DNA of 64,000 bases from positions 220,093 to 284,092 of the forward strand of contig NZ_BJUB01000007.1 in NCBI RefSeq assembly GCF_007989805.1, read 5' to 3'. The translations under genes and the position numbers were made by a program. Numbering within the stretch: the stretch's first letter is position 1; each line of letters starts with the position of its first letter. The stretch comes from Cellulomonas xylanilytica. Lineage in GTDB: Bacteria > Actinomycetota > Actinomycetes > Actinomycetales > Cellulomonadaceae. The notes below the pieces were generated by a model. That model saw nothing but the letters and a program-made list of their open reading frames with translations. It made no database searches and was not told where the DNA came from. Below are positions 6,778 through 14,457 of this stretch, piece after piece.

Positions 6778-8583
6778 TCAGTCGGCAGAAGGATGAATCT
6801 CGCCCGACCTGGCCGGTGGTGCGTCCCGCGCGCGGTCCACGGCGGCCTCGTCGGCGACGATCGATGTCACGCCGGCCACGGCCGTGACCGAGGTGGCCGC
6901 CTGCGCGGGGGCCGCAGCCGCGGCGGCGTCGTCGTCGAACCGCCCCTGGATGCCGGACACGTTCCGCAGCGGCAGCTCGGGCAGCATGATCGTGAGGATC
7001 ACGCCGAACACCATGATGAACGCGGCCAGCAGGAGCACGGTGTCCACCGACTGCGCGAACCCGTCGAGGAACGGTGCCGCGAGCCGCGGGTCGAGGTTGT
7101 TGATGAACGACGAGTCGTCCAGCGACGGCACCGTGCCGCCGCCCTGCAGCATGCCCAGCACGGGGGCGTTCGCGGGGTCGGCCACGACCGCCGGGTCGGC
7201 GACGGCCGCCTGGAACTCGGGCGTCGCCGAGGCGGTCCGGAACGCGGCCGCGATGTTGCCGCCGACCGTCGAGAACAGCACCGACAGGAACACGGCGGTC
7301 CCCAGGGTGCCGCCCATCTGCCGGAAGAACAGCGAGGAGGACGTCGCGACGCCCATGTCCCGGACCTCCACGGCGTTCTGCACGGCCAGCACCAGCGGCT
7401 GCATCGTGAAGCCCAGGCCCAGCCCGAACAGGATCGAGACCGCGAACACGTACGGCAGCGTGGTTCCCGGCTCCAGGCGCGAGAAGAACAGCGCGCCGAG
7501 GCCCATGAGGATGGTGCCGACGACGGGGAACGCCTTGTACCGGCCGGTCCGGGAGGTGGTCTGACCGGCGACGATCGAGCCCGTCATGATCCCGAGCGTG
7601 AACGGGATGAGCGTCAGGCCGGCCTCGGTGGGTGACTGGCCCTTGACGATCTGCAGGTACAGCGGCAGCGTCGCCAGGCCGCCGAACATGCCCAGACCGA
7701 TCACGGTGTTGGCGGCCGCGCCGACGGAGAACGTGCGGTTCCGGAAGAGCGAGAGCGGCAGGATCGCGTCGGCCTTGGCGTACCGCTCGGCCAGCAGGAA
7801 CGCCGCGACCCCGAGCACGCCGACGGCGTAGCAGGCGATCGAGCGCGGCGAGTCCCAGCCCCAGATGCGGCCCTGCTCGGCGACCACCAGCAACGGCACC
7901 AGCGCGACGACGAGCGCGAGCGCGCCCGGGTAGTCGATCCGGTGCTGGACCCGCCGCAGCGGCGGCAGGTGCAGGACGCGCGCGACGACGACGATCGCGA
8001 GGATGCCGATGGGCACGTTGATGAGGAAGACCCAGCGCCAGCCGGTGATGCCGAGGATGGTCTCGGCGCCGGCGAAGAACCCGCCGACCACGGGACCGAG
8101 GACCGACGCGGTGCCGAAGACGGCGAGGAAGTAGCCCTGGTACCGGGCACGCTCCCGGGGCGCGACGAGGTCACCGAGGATCGTGATCGCGAGCGCCATG
8201 AGGCCGCCCGCGCCGAGGCCCTGCACGCCCCGGTAGACCGCGAGCTGGTACATGGAGTCGGCGGTGCCGGACAGCAGCGAGCCCACCACGAAGATCGAGA
8301 TCGAGATGAGGTACAGCGGCTTGCGGCCGTAGATGTCCGAGAGCTTGCCGTACAGCGGCGTCGAGATCGTCGCGGTCAGCAGGTACGCCGTGGTCACCCA
8401 CGCCTGCAGCGACAGGCCGTGCAGGTCGTCGCCGATGGTCCGGATGGACGTCGCGACGATCGTCTGGTCGAGCGCCGCGAGGAACATGCCCAGCATGAGT
8501 CCGCCGAGGATCGTGAGGATCTCGCGGTGCGTCGGCGGCACGAACGTCTGCGGTGCGGTGGCGGTGCTGGGCTGTGAGGACAT
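6778..8583 (-). CDS. MFS drug exporter, DHA2 / EmrB-QacA type
   Basis: 601 aa with about 14 membrane spans, a proton-driven multidrug or metabolite exporter. Family marks are LDQTIVATSIRTIGDDL in helix 1, the GRKPLYLISI motif A after helix 2, and the GxxxGPxxGG motif C (SVLGPVVGGFF) in helix 5. An insert of about 80 residues (roughly 445-520) lies between late helices and is predicted to be extracellular. The C-terminal tail of about 50 residues is Ala-rich and cytoplasmic. ATG 8583 was chosen because the family homology starts nearby (HREILTILGGLMLG); an in-frame start at 8673 would add 30 unsupported residues. The substrate is unknown. GCAGGA-N6-TCCTGC upstream may be an operator. Confidence 0.92.
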   Translation of the reverse strand: MSSQPSTATAPQTFVPPTHREILTILGGLMLGMFLAALDQTIVATSIRTIGDDLHGLSLQAWVTTAYLLTATISTPLYGKLSDIYGRKPLYLISISIFVVGSLLSGTADSMYQLAVYRGVQGLGAGGLMALAITILGDLVAPRERARYQGYFLAVFGTASVLGPVVGGFFAGAETILGITGWRWVFLINVPIGILAIVVVARVLHLPPLRRVQHRIDYPGALALVVALVPLLVVAEQGRIWGWDSPRSIACYAVGVLGVAAFLLAERYAKADAILPLSLFRNRTFSVGAAANTVIGLGMFGGLATLPLYLQIVKGQSPTEAGLTLIPFTLGIMTGSIVAGQTTSRTGRYKAFPVVGTILMGLGALFFSRLEPGTTLPYVFAVSILFGLGLGFTMQPLVLAVQNAVEVRDMGVATSSSLFFRQMGGTLGTAVFLSVLFSTVGGNIAAAFRTASATPEFQAAVADPAVVADPANAPVLGMLQGGGTVPSLDDSSFINNLDPRLAAPFLDGFAQSVDTVLLLAAFIMVFGVILTIMLPELPLRNVSGIQGRFDDDAAAAAAPAQAATSVTAVAGVTSIVADEAAVDRARDAPPARSGEIHPSAD

Positions 8584-8610
8584 CGGACCTTCTCCGCCGG
8601 AATTGATTGC

Positions 8611-8628
8611 GCAGGACAACCATCCTGC
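8611..8628. promoter_or_regulatory. small inverted repeat, possible operator of the MFS gene
   Basis: GCAGGA at 8611-8616 and TCCTGC at 8623-8628 form a 6-bp dyad, 27 nt upstream of the exporter start. No regulator gene is adjacent, so the assignment rests only on position and symmetry. Confidence 0.3.
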
Positions 8629-8744
8629 ACGAGTTCCGCAACAACGGTGCACCCGCGACGTGTTCCCCACCACAGGGGCCCGTCCACGTGCCCGGCCAGT
8701 GGATAAACGCTTCAGCAGGGCGGACGTCGGCCGTCCCCGAGGTC

Positions 8745-8750
8745 TACCGT
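8745..8750 (+). promoter_or_regulatory. -10 hexamer TACCGT of a leaderless promoter
   Basis: TACCGT ends 6 nt before the ATG at 8757 and no Shine-Dalgarno is present, so transcription should begin at or next to the start codon. Confidence 0.5.
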
Positions 8751-8756
8751 GTCGGG

Positions 8757-9392
8757 ATGCCCACGCCCGCGACCGGCCCTCTGCGCCTCGCGCGCGGGGT
8801 CGTCGTCGCCGTGGTGACCGTCGCGCTCGCGGGCCTCGCGCACGTGCTGGCCGGCGGCGCGCTGCCCCCCGCGGGCGTGCTCGTCGCCCTGACCGCGATC
8901 GTCCTCGCCGCCGCCGTGGTGCTCACCGCCCGGCGGCTCGGTCCCGTCGGAGCCGTCGTCCTGCTCGGCGCCGGGCAGACCGCGGCACACTCCACGTTCA
9001 GCCTCTTCACGTCCATGAGCTGCACGCCGACCGACCCGGCCGCGCTCGTCGGCCACCAGCACCACGCGGGCATGGTCATGACGGCCACCTGCGCGGCCGC
9101 CGACCCCGCGCTCGCGCAGCCGCTGCTCGGCACCTCCGCGATGCTCGTGCTGCACGTCGTCGCGACCCTCGCCGCCGCCCTCCTGATCGTCGGCGCCGAC
9201 CGCGCGCTCTGGTGGCTGCTCGCCTGGCTCCGGCCGCTCGTCGGCGGGCCGGCGCCCGTCGTCGTCGTCCCCCGTCCCTCGCTGCCGACGCCGGCCGAGG
9301 TCCCCTGGTCAGGGCACGCCTGGTGGCGTGACGTCGTCCCCCTGCGCGGTCCGCCCGCGTGGCAGCAGTCGCCCACGGTCCCTCCCCGCTGA
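8757..9392 (+). CDS. membrane protein, copper-cluster associated
   Basis: 211 aa with about four or five membrane spans (10-30, 36-56, 59-80, 120-142 and possibly one more near 145-160). An outside loop contains HxxHHAGM-type residues (GHQHHAGM, about residue 101) that could bind copper. It precedes ycnI and the CopC-like gene on the same strand, which supports a role in copper handling, though the family is not recognised. The C-terminal 45 residues are Pro-rich and polar. The start is supported by TACCGT ending 6 nt upstream. Confidence 0.8.
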   Translation: MPTPATGPLRLARGVVVAVVTVALAGLAHVLAGGALPPAGVLVALTAIVLAAAVVLTARRLGPVGAVVLLGAGQTAAHSTFSLFTSMSCTPTDPAALVGHQHHAGMVMTATCAAADPALAQPLLGTSAMLVLHVVATLAAALLIVGADRALWWLLAWLRPLVGGPAPVVVVPRPSLPTPAEVPWSGHAWWRDVVPLRGPPAWQQSPTVPPR

Positions 9393-9473
9393 CCGGTCGC
9401 TGACCGGCGGTCGTCCGGGATCGTGCGCGCGCGCCCGCCGTCGACCACCGCCACCACCCTCAAGGGACCTGTC

Positions 9474-10229
9474 ATGTCTTCGATCAGCCGTCTCGGCGCG
9501 ACCGCCCTCGTCGCCGCCACCCTCGCCGTCCTGCCCGCCGCAGCCGCGTCCGCCCACGTCCGGGTGGTCCCCGAGCAGACCACCGCGGGAGGATGGACCG
9601 TGCTCACCTTCCGCGTCCCCAACGAGTCGGAGACGGCGGCGACGTCGCAGGTCACCGTCGACCTGCCGACCGACACCCCGCTCCTGTCGGTGTCCACCAA
9701 GCCCGTGCCCGGCTGGACCGCGACCGTCGAGACGGCCCCCCTGCCCGAGCCCGTCGACTTCTCCGGCACCCGGCTGACCGAGGCGCCCTCCCGGGTCGTG
9801 CGGACCGCGCAGGCCGGCGCCGAGATCGCGGACGGGCAGTTCCAGGAGTTCGAGGTGTCCGCCGGCCCGCTGCCCGACGCCGGCACGCGGCTCGTCCTGC
9901 CCGCGCACCAGACCTACACCGACGGCACCGTCGTCGACTGGGCCGACGTCGCGGAGGAGGGCGCCGAGGAACCCGCCCACCCGGCCCCGGAGCTGACCAC
10001 GACGGAGGCGTCCGACGACGGGCACGGCGGTGCCGACGAGTCCTCCGACGAGGCGGTCGACCAGGTCGGCGTCGCCGACGTCGAGGACGCCGCGACCGTC
10101 ACCGCGTCCGCGCCCACGACGGCGGAGCCGGACACCCTCGCCCGGCTGCTCGGCGCGGCCGGGCTCGCCCTGGGCGTCGTCGCGCTGGTGGTCGCCGTCC
10201 TCGGGCGGCGTCGCCGGAGCGACGCGTGA
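9474..10229 (+). CDS. ycnI: YcnI family (DUF1775) copper-associated membrane-anchored protein
   Basis: 251 aa. Signal peptide 1-28 ending SAHV places histidine 29 (SAHVRVVP) at the mature N-terminus, as in YcnI proteins, where that histidine binds Cu(II). The YcnI domain spans about 29-160, with the conserved TTAGGWTVLTFRVPNES and CAPVPGW-like TKPVPGWTA stretches. A long acidic Glu/Asp/Ser linker (about 165-220) and a C-terminal membrane anchor (about 225-246, followed by GRRRRSDA) complete it. The stop overlaps the CopC-like start as GTGA. The pair plus CopD-CtaG downstream indicates copper delivery to the cell surface or cytochrome oxidase. Confidence 0.92.
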   Translation: MSSISRLGATALVAATLAVLPAAAASAHVRVVPEQTTAGGWTVLTFRVPNESETAATSQVTVDLPTDTPLLSVSTKPVPGWTATVETAPLPEPVDFSGTRLTEAPSRVVRTAQAGAEIADGQFQEFEVSAGPLPDAGTRLVLPAHQTYTDGTVVDWADVAEEGAEEPAHPAPELTTTEASDDGHGGADESSDEAVDQVGVADVEDAATVTASAPTTAEPDTLARLLGAAGLALGVVALVVAVLGRRRRSDA

Positions 10230-10879
10230 GGCGCGCGCTCGCCGCGGTGCTCGGCATCCTGCTCGGCCTCGCGGCTCTCGTCCTCGCGGCCCCCGCCGCC
10301 CAGGCGCACAACGTGCTGCAGAGCACCGACCCGGCCGAGGGTTCGACCGTCCCGGTGGTCCCGGAGACGGTCACGCTCACCTTCAACGAGCCCGTGCTGA
10401 TGGTGGGGACCCAGATCATGGTCCACACCGCCGACGAGACGATGGTCAACATCGGCCCGCCGATCCTCGTCGACAACACCGCCGGCATCGCGGTCACCGG
10501 CGAGCTCCCCGCGGGCGAGTACACGGTCATCTACCGCGTCACGTCCGCGGACGGGCACCCGATCGAGGGGCAGTACCGGTTCACCGCGGCGGAGGCCACC
10601 TCGTACGGGGTCGCGACGGCCGCCCCGACGATGACCCCCTCGCCGACCACCTCCGCCGAGGTCCAGGCGAGCGAGTCGGCGTCGGCCGAGCCCTCAGCGA
10701 CCGTGGCCGCCCCGCCCGTCGAGGAGGAGCGCATCTCCGGGCCGGTCCTCCTCGGGATCGCCGCGGCGTTCATCGTGGTCGCCGGCGTCGTGGCGTGGCT
10801 GCTGCTGCGGCGGCGCCCGGCCTCGTCACCGACGCAGCCGCCCGAGGGATCCGCACCGGGCGCCGCCCCGGGCCCGTGA
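10226..10879 (+). CDS. CopC-domain copper resistance protein with C-terminal anchor
   Basis: 217 aa. A signal peptide (1-25, ending AAQAH) is followed by a CopC fold (about 25-120) starting HNVLQSTDPAEGSTV, whose first mature histidine is the expected Cu(II) ligand, and ending SADGHPIEGQYRFTA. A Thr/Ser/Pro/Glu-rich spacer (125-175) leads to a membrane span (about 179-200) and a basic tail. GTG 10226 overlaps the ycnI stop, so the two are translated together. It probably passes copper to the CopD domain of the protein encoded at 11068. Confidence 0.9.
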   Translation: MRRALAAVLGILLGLAALVLAAPAAQAHNVLQSTDPAEGSTVPVVPETVTLTFNEPVLMVGTQIMVHTADETMVNIGPPILVDNTAGIAVTGELPAGEYTVIYRVTSADGHPIEGQYRFTAAEATSYGVATAAPTMTPSPTTSAEVQASESASAEPSATVAAPPVEEERISGPVLLGIAAAFIVVAGVVAWLLLRRRPASSPTQPPEGSAPGAAPGP

Positions 10880-11055
10880 GCGAGGTCTCGCTCGGGTGCT
10901 CCGGCAGTCCGCAACCGGGGCCCGGGCCACGTCGGTGAGAGCTCGGCTCGGTGGGCTCGTCTGTGCAGGCCGGGCCGGGTCGTGCGGTTCGGCGTCGGGA
11001 CGCCGGACCTACGAGACGTGACCGACGGCATGTCCGGCAGGCCGCCGCGGCGACC

Positions 11056-11061
11056 TACCCT
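11056..11061 (+). promoter_or_regulatory. -10 hexamer TACCCT of a leaderless promoter
   Basis: TACCCT ends 6 nt before ATG 11068. The intervening GGTGAG is a poor and too-close ribosome site, so a leaderless start is more likely. Confidence 0.45.
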
Positions 11062-11067
11062 GGTGAG

Positions 11068-13158
11068 ATGACTGCGCCGGTGACGAGCGCCGGCCGTGCC
11101 GGTGCCGGTGGGCCGGGGGTCGACGCGCGTCGGCCCCCGAGCCCCTGGCGTGTGCTCACGCTGGTGCTCGCGGCCGTCGCCGCGGCGCTGCTCGGCGTCG
11201 CGTTCTCCGGTGCGGCGCTGCCCGCGCTGGTCCGCGACCCCGGCGCCGCCGTGCGCTGGGGGCTGCCGGCGACCGAGACGCTCACCGAGCTCGCGGGCTC
11301 CGTGACGCTCGGCGCGCTCGTGCTGGCCGTGTGCGTGCTGCCGCGCCGGGCCGCGGTCGCGTCCACCCGCGCCGCACGCGCGGGAATCGGTACCGCCGAC
11401 GGCCGGGCGTACCCGCGCAGCACGGTGGTCGCCGGGTTCGCGGCGGGCACCTGGACGCTCCTGTCGGTCGTGCACCTGGTGCTCACCTACGCCAACGTCG
11501 CCGGGCGTCCGCTCGACTCGGCGTCGTTCGGCGCGGAGCTCGGGGTGTTCGTCACGCAGATCGACCTCGGCCGCACGCTGCTGCTGATCACCACCGTCGC
11601 GGCCGTCGTCACCGCGCTCGCGCTCGTCGTCACCACGCCCACCGGCGCCGCGTGGACCGCTGCGATCGTCCTCGTCGCGCTCTGGCAGCAGGCGCAGCTC
11701 GGGCACGCGGCCGGTGCGTCCGGGCACGACATCGCCACGTCGTCGATGGTGGTCCACCTCGTCGGCGCCGCGATCTGGATCGGTGCGCTCGCGGCCCTCG
11801 CCCTGCTCGTCCGGCGCGTCGGCACCGACCTGTCCGCGTCGGTCGCGCGGTACTCCGTCATCGCCGGCTGGTGCTTCGTCGCCGTCGCCGTGTCGGGGCT
11901 GGTCAACGGCCTCCTGCGCACCACCGGCTGGGCGGACCTGACCACCACCTACGGTCTGCTGCTGCTGGCAAAGCTCGCGCTGTTCGGCGTGCTGGGGCTG
12001 CTCGGCCTGGCGCACCGCCGCGCGGTCGTCCCGCAGCTGGCGACGCGCACCACCGACTGGCTGTTCTGGCGCCTGGTCCTCGTCGAGCTGACCGTCATGG
12101 GTGCCGTCTCCGGGGTGGCCGTCGCGCTCGGGGAGACCGCGCCGCCCGTGCCCGAGGAGCCGCCGGCCGACCCGTCGCCCGCCTACCAGCTCACCGGCCA
12201 CCCGCTGCCGCCCGAGCCGGCCGGGCTGCGCTGGATCACCGAGTGGCGCTGGGACCTCGTCCTCGCGTCGGCGGCCGTCGCCGGGCTGGTCGTCTACTGG
12301 CGGTGGGTGCTGCGGCTGCGTCGCCGCGGCGACTCGTGGTCGATGGCGCGCGCCGCGTCCTGGACCGTCGGCATGGTCCTGTTCTTCTGGGCCACCAACG
12401 GCGGACCCGCCCTCTACGGGCACGTCCTGTTCAGCGCGCACATGGTCCAGCACATGGTGCTCGCGATGGTCGTGCCGCTGTTCCTCGCACTGTCGGCACC
12501 CATCACCCTCGCGCTGCGCGCCCTGCCCGTCCGCTCGACCCAGCTCCGCGACGACGACTCCCGTGGACCGCGCGAGTGGATCCTGACCCTCGTCGACAGC
12601 CACGTCGGGCACTTCCTCGCCCACCCCGTCGTCGCCGCCGTGAACTTCATCGGGTCGATGCTGCTCTTCTACTACTCGGGCCTGTTCGAGTGGTCGCTGC
12701 GCAGCCCCGTCGGCCACCTCGCGATGGTCGTGCACTTCACCGCCGCCGGGTACCTGTTCGTGAATGCGCTCGTCGGCATCGACCCCGGCCCTCGTCGCCT
12801 CCCGTACCCGCAGCGACTGCTCCTGCTCTTCGGGACGATGGTGTTCCACGCGTTCTTCGGCGTGACCCTCGTGTCCGGCGAGTCGCTCTTCGTCGCCGAC
12901 TGGTTCGGGCTCATGGGCCGCCCCTGGGGTCCGTCCGCGATCGCCGACCAGCAGCTGGGCGGCGCCATCACGTGGGGCATCGGCGAGATCCCCACCCTGC
13001 TCCTCGCCGTCGGCGTCGCGCTGGCCTGGTCCCGCGACGACGACCGCACCGCCCGCCGCCGCGACCGCCAGGTCGACCGCGACGGCGACAAGGAGCTCGA
13101 CGACTACAACGCGATGCTGGCCGGCCTGGCCGACCGCGACACCCACCCGACCCCCTGA
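11068..13158 (+). CDS. fused copper transporter CopD / cytochrome c oxidase assembly protein CtaG
   Basis: 696 aa. The N-terminal half (about 20-385) has eight or so membrane spans with the CopD domain (GHAAGASGHDIATSSMVVH, His residues in the membrane for copper). The C-terminal half (about 400-665) is the caa3-type CtaG fold with HMVQHMVLAMVVPLFLALSAP and a late histidine stretch (VFHAFFGVTL). This fusion is well known in actinobacteria and links copper uptake across the membrane to oxidase maturation. ATG 11068 was chosen because TACCCT ends 6 nt upstream and earlier codons lack coding bias. It lies 188 nt after the CopC-like gene, apparently under its own promoter. Confidence 0.93.
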   Translation: MTAPVTSAGRAGAGGPGVDARRPPSPWRVLTLVLAAVAAALLGVAFSGAALPALVRDPGAAVRWGLPATETLTELAGSVTLGALVLAVCVLPRRAAVASTRAARAGIGTADGRAYPRSTVVAGFAAGTWTLLSVVHLVLTYANVAGRPLDSASFGAELGVFVTQIDLGRTLLLITTVAAVVTALALVVTTPTGAAWTAAIVLVALWQQAQLGHAAGASGHDIATSSMVVHLVGAAIWIGALAALALLVRRVGTDLSASVARYSVIAGWCFVAVAVSGLVNGLLRTTGWADLTTTYGLLLLAKLALFGVLGLLGLAHRRAVVPQLATRTTDWLFWRLVLVELTVMGAVSGVAVALGETAPPVPEEPPADPSPAYQLTGHPLPPEPAGLRWITEWRWDLVLASAAVAGLVVYWRWVLRLRRRGDSWSMARAASWTVGMVLFFWATNGGPALYGHVLFSAHMVQHMVLAMVVPLFLALSAPITLALRALPVRSTQLRDDDSRGPREWILTLVDSHVGHFLAHPVVAAVNFIGSMLLFYYSGLFEWSLRSPVGHLAMVVHFTAAGYLFVNALVGIDPGPRRLPYPQRLLLLFGTMVFHAFFGVTLVSGESLFVADWFGLMGRPWGPSAIADQQLGGAITWGIGEIPTLLLAVGVALAWSRDDDRTARRRDRQVDRDGDKELDDYNAMLAGLADRDTHPTP

Positions 13159-13196
13159 CGCCCCCACCCGGGTCCGCCCGCCGCGTCCCAGTGGCC

Positions 13197-13249
13197 GAAC
13201 CCGACATGGGTGACGTTCTGAGTCGAGTCACGACACCCATGTCGGGTTC
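13197..13249. repeat. hairpin element, copy 1 (16-bp arms)
   Basis: GAACCCGACATGGGTG (13197-13212) and its exact reverse complement (13234-13249) are separated by 21 nt. The same arms occur again at 14361-14414. Copy 1 lies 39 nt after the copD-ctaG stop and could act as a terminator, but there is no T-run. Confidence 0.85.
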
Positions 13250-13409
13250 ACGGGGGGAGTGCGTGTCGGCCGGGTTCAGGCGTGCGCGTTCGCGCACCGG
13301 CGTTGGACGCGGGGCTCTGTGAGGCGTCCACAGGCCGGTGGGGGCGGGTCGTCTCCACCGAGTCGTCGGGACAGGCGTGAGGGCGGTCGCACCGGTGGTG
13401 GGGTGCGGT

Positions 13410-14444
13410 GTGCGTTCCGTGCAGCTGCCGCCTCTGTCGTTGCTGACGCTGGCGCGCCGGCAGGAGGGACTGGTGTCGGCGGGCCAGTGTGATCGTGCCG
13501 GGGTGGGTGCCGCGCGGCGTGGGCGGCTCGTGCGGGACGAGGTCTGGGAGCGTCCGACGAGGGGCGTGTTCGACGTCGAGCCGGCTCGTGACCGACGCCA
13601 CGACGCGGACCATCGGCGACGTCGCGCGGCGTGGCTCGGCATGCTGGCGTTCGGGCCGGGCGCGGTGGCCGTCGGCCCGTGTGCGCTGGCTCTGCACCGG
13701 GTGGAGGGGCTCCCGCGGGACATCGCGCCGGAGATCGCGCTGCCCGGTGGCACCGCGGGTCGCAACCGCGGGGGCGTCCGTGTCCGCACGTTCGGGGGCT
13801 TCGAGACGCTCCGGTACGGGGACCGTGCGATCGCCGAGCTCGTGCCCGCGCTGGTGCAGGCGCTTCCCGAGCTGCCTCGGGTGCACGCCGTCGCGGTGCT
13901 GGACGGCGTGCTCCGTCGAGGATCGCTCTCCGACACCGCCTACACGACGGTCCGCGAGCGCGCGCGAGGCCGCCGCGGAGCCGCAGCGCTGTCGTCCTGG
14001 TGGGCGCTGGTCGACCGACGCGCCGAGTCACCGCTGGAGACGATCGCCCGGCTCCACTGCGTCGACGCGGGGATCCCGCCGGACGAGCTCCAGGTGGAGA
14101 TCCGATCGGCACGGGGTCGGCTGCTCGGGCGCGGCGACCTGGGGTGGCGCCTGCCACAGGGACGGTGGCTGATCGCAGAGATCGACGGCCGCGAGTTCCA
14201 CGACCGACCGGACGCGCTCCTGCGCGACCGCACCCGTCAGAACGCACTGATCAGCACGGGCCGGGTAGACATCCTCCGCTTCACGTCGAACGACCTGAGA
14301 ACGCCGACCTACCTCCCCACAACGATCCGCGCCGCCCTCGCACGCGCCGCCACCGCCGCCGAACCCGACATGGGTGTCGTCATCGATGCCCGTCACGGCA
14401 CCCATGTCGGGTTCGTCGCCGGGACGTCACCCAGCGGCGGGTGA
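13410..14444 (+). CDS. DUF559 / Vsr-like endonuclease-fold protein
   Basis: 344 aa. The N-terminal part (to about residue 70) resembles the helix-turn-helix region of AbiEi-type antitoxin-like proteins (LTLARRQEGLVSAGQC...GVFDVEP). The C-terminal part (about 235-320) is a DUF559 fold of the PD-(D/E)XK/Vsr class: RLLGRGDLGWRLP, then AEIDGREFHDRPDALLRDR with the acidic and basic residues of the active site, then DILRFTSNDL. The true start is uncertain. GTG 13410 keeps the conserved part and drops weakly biased codons; 13338 is the longest option. The last 28 codons run into the second hairpin element, so the natural C-terminus may have been changed. Function unknown. Confidence 0.72.
   Translation: MRSVQLPPLSLLTLARRQEGLVSAGQCDRAGVGAARRGRLVRDEVWERPTRGVFDVEPARDRRHDADHRRRRAAWLGMLAFGPGAVAVGPCALALHRVEGLPRDIAPEIALPGGTAGRNRGGVRVRTFGGFETLRYGDRAIAELVPALVQALPELPRVHAVAVLDGVLRRGSLSDTAYTTVRERARGRRGAAALSSWWALVDRRAESPLETIARLHCVDAGIPPDELQVEIRSARGRLLGRGDLGWRLPQGRWLIAEIDGREFHDRPDALLRDRTRQNALISTGRVDILRFTSNDLRTPTYLPTTIRAALARAATAAEPDMGVVIDARHGTHVGFVAGTSPSGG
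14361..14414. repeat. hairpin element, copy 2 (16-bp arms)
   Basis: Same 16-bp arms as copy 1 at 14361-14376 and 14399-14414, spacer 22 nt with a different sequence. This copy lies inside the 3' end of the DUF559 reading frame and ends 44 nt before the S9 peptidase start. Confidence 0.85.
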
Positions 14445-14457
14445 TAGGACGGAGCGC

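Noticed and set aside
10531..13167. Very long open frame on the minus strand opposite copD-ctaG
   Set aside because: It is the mirror of a strong plus-strand gene in high-GC DNA. Its product is a low-complexity Arg/Gly/Asp/His-rich string with no domain, while the plus strand encodes a recognised membrane protein.
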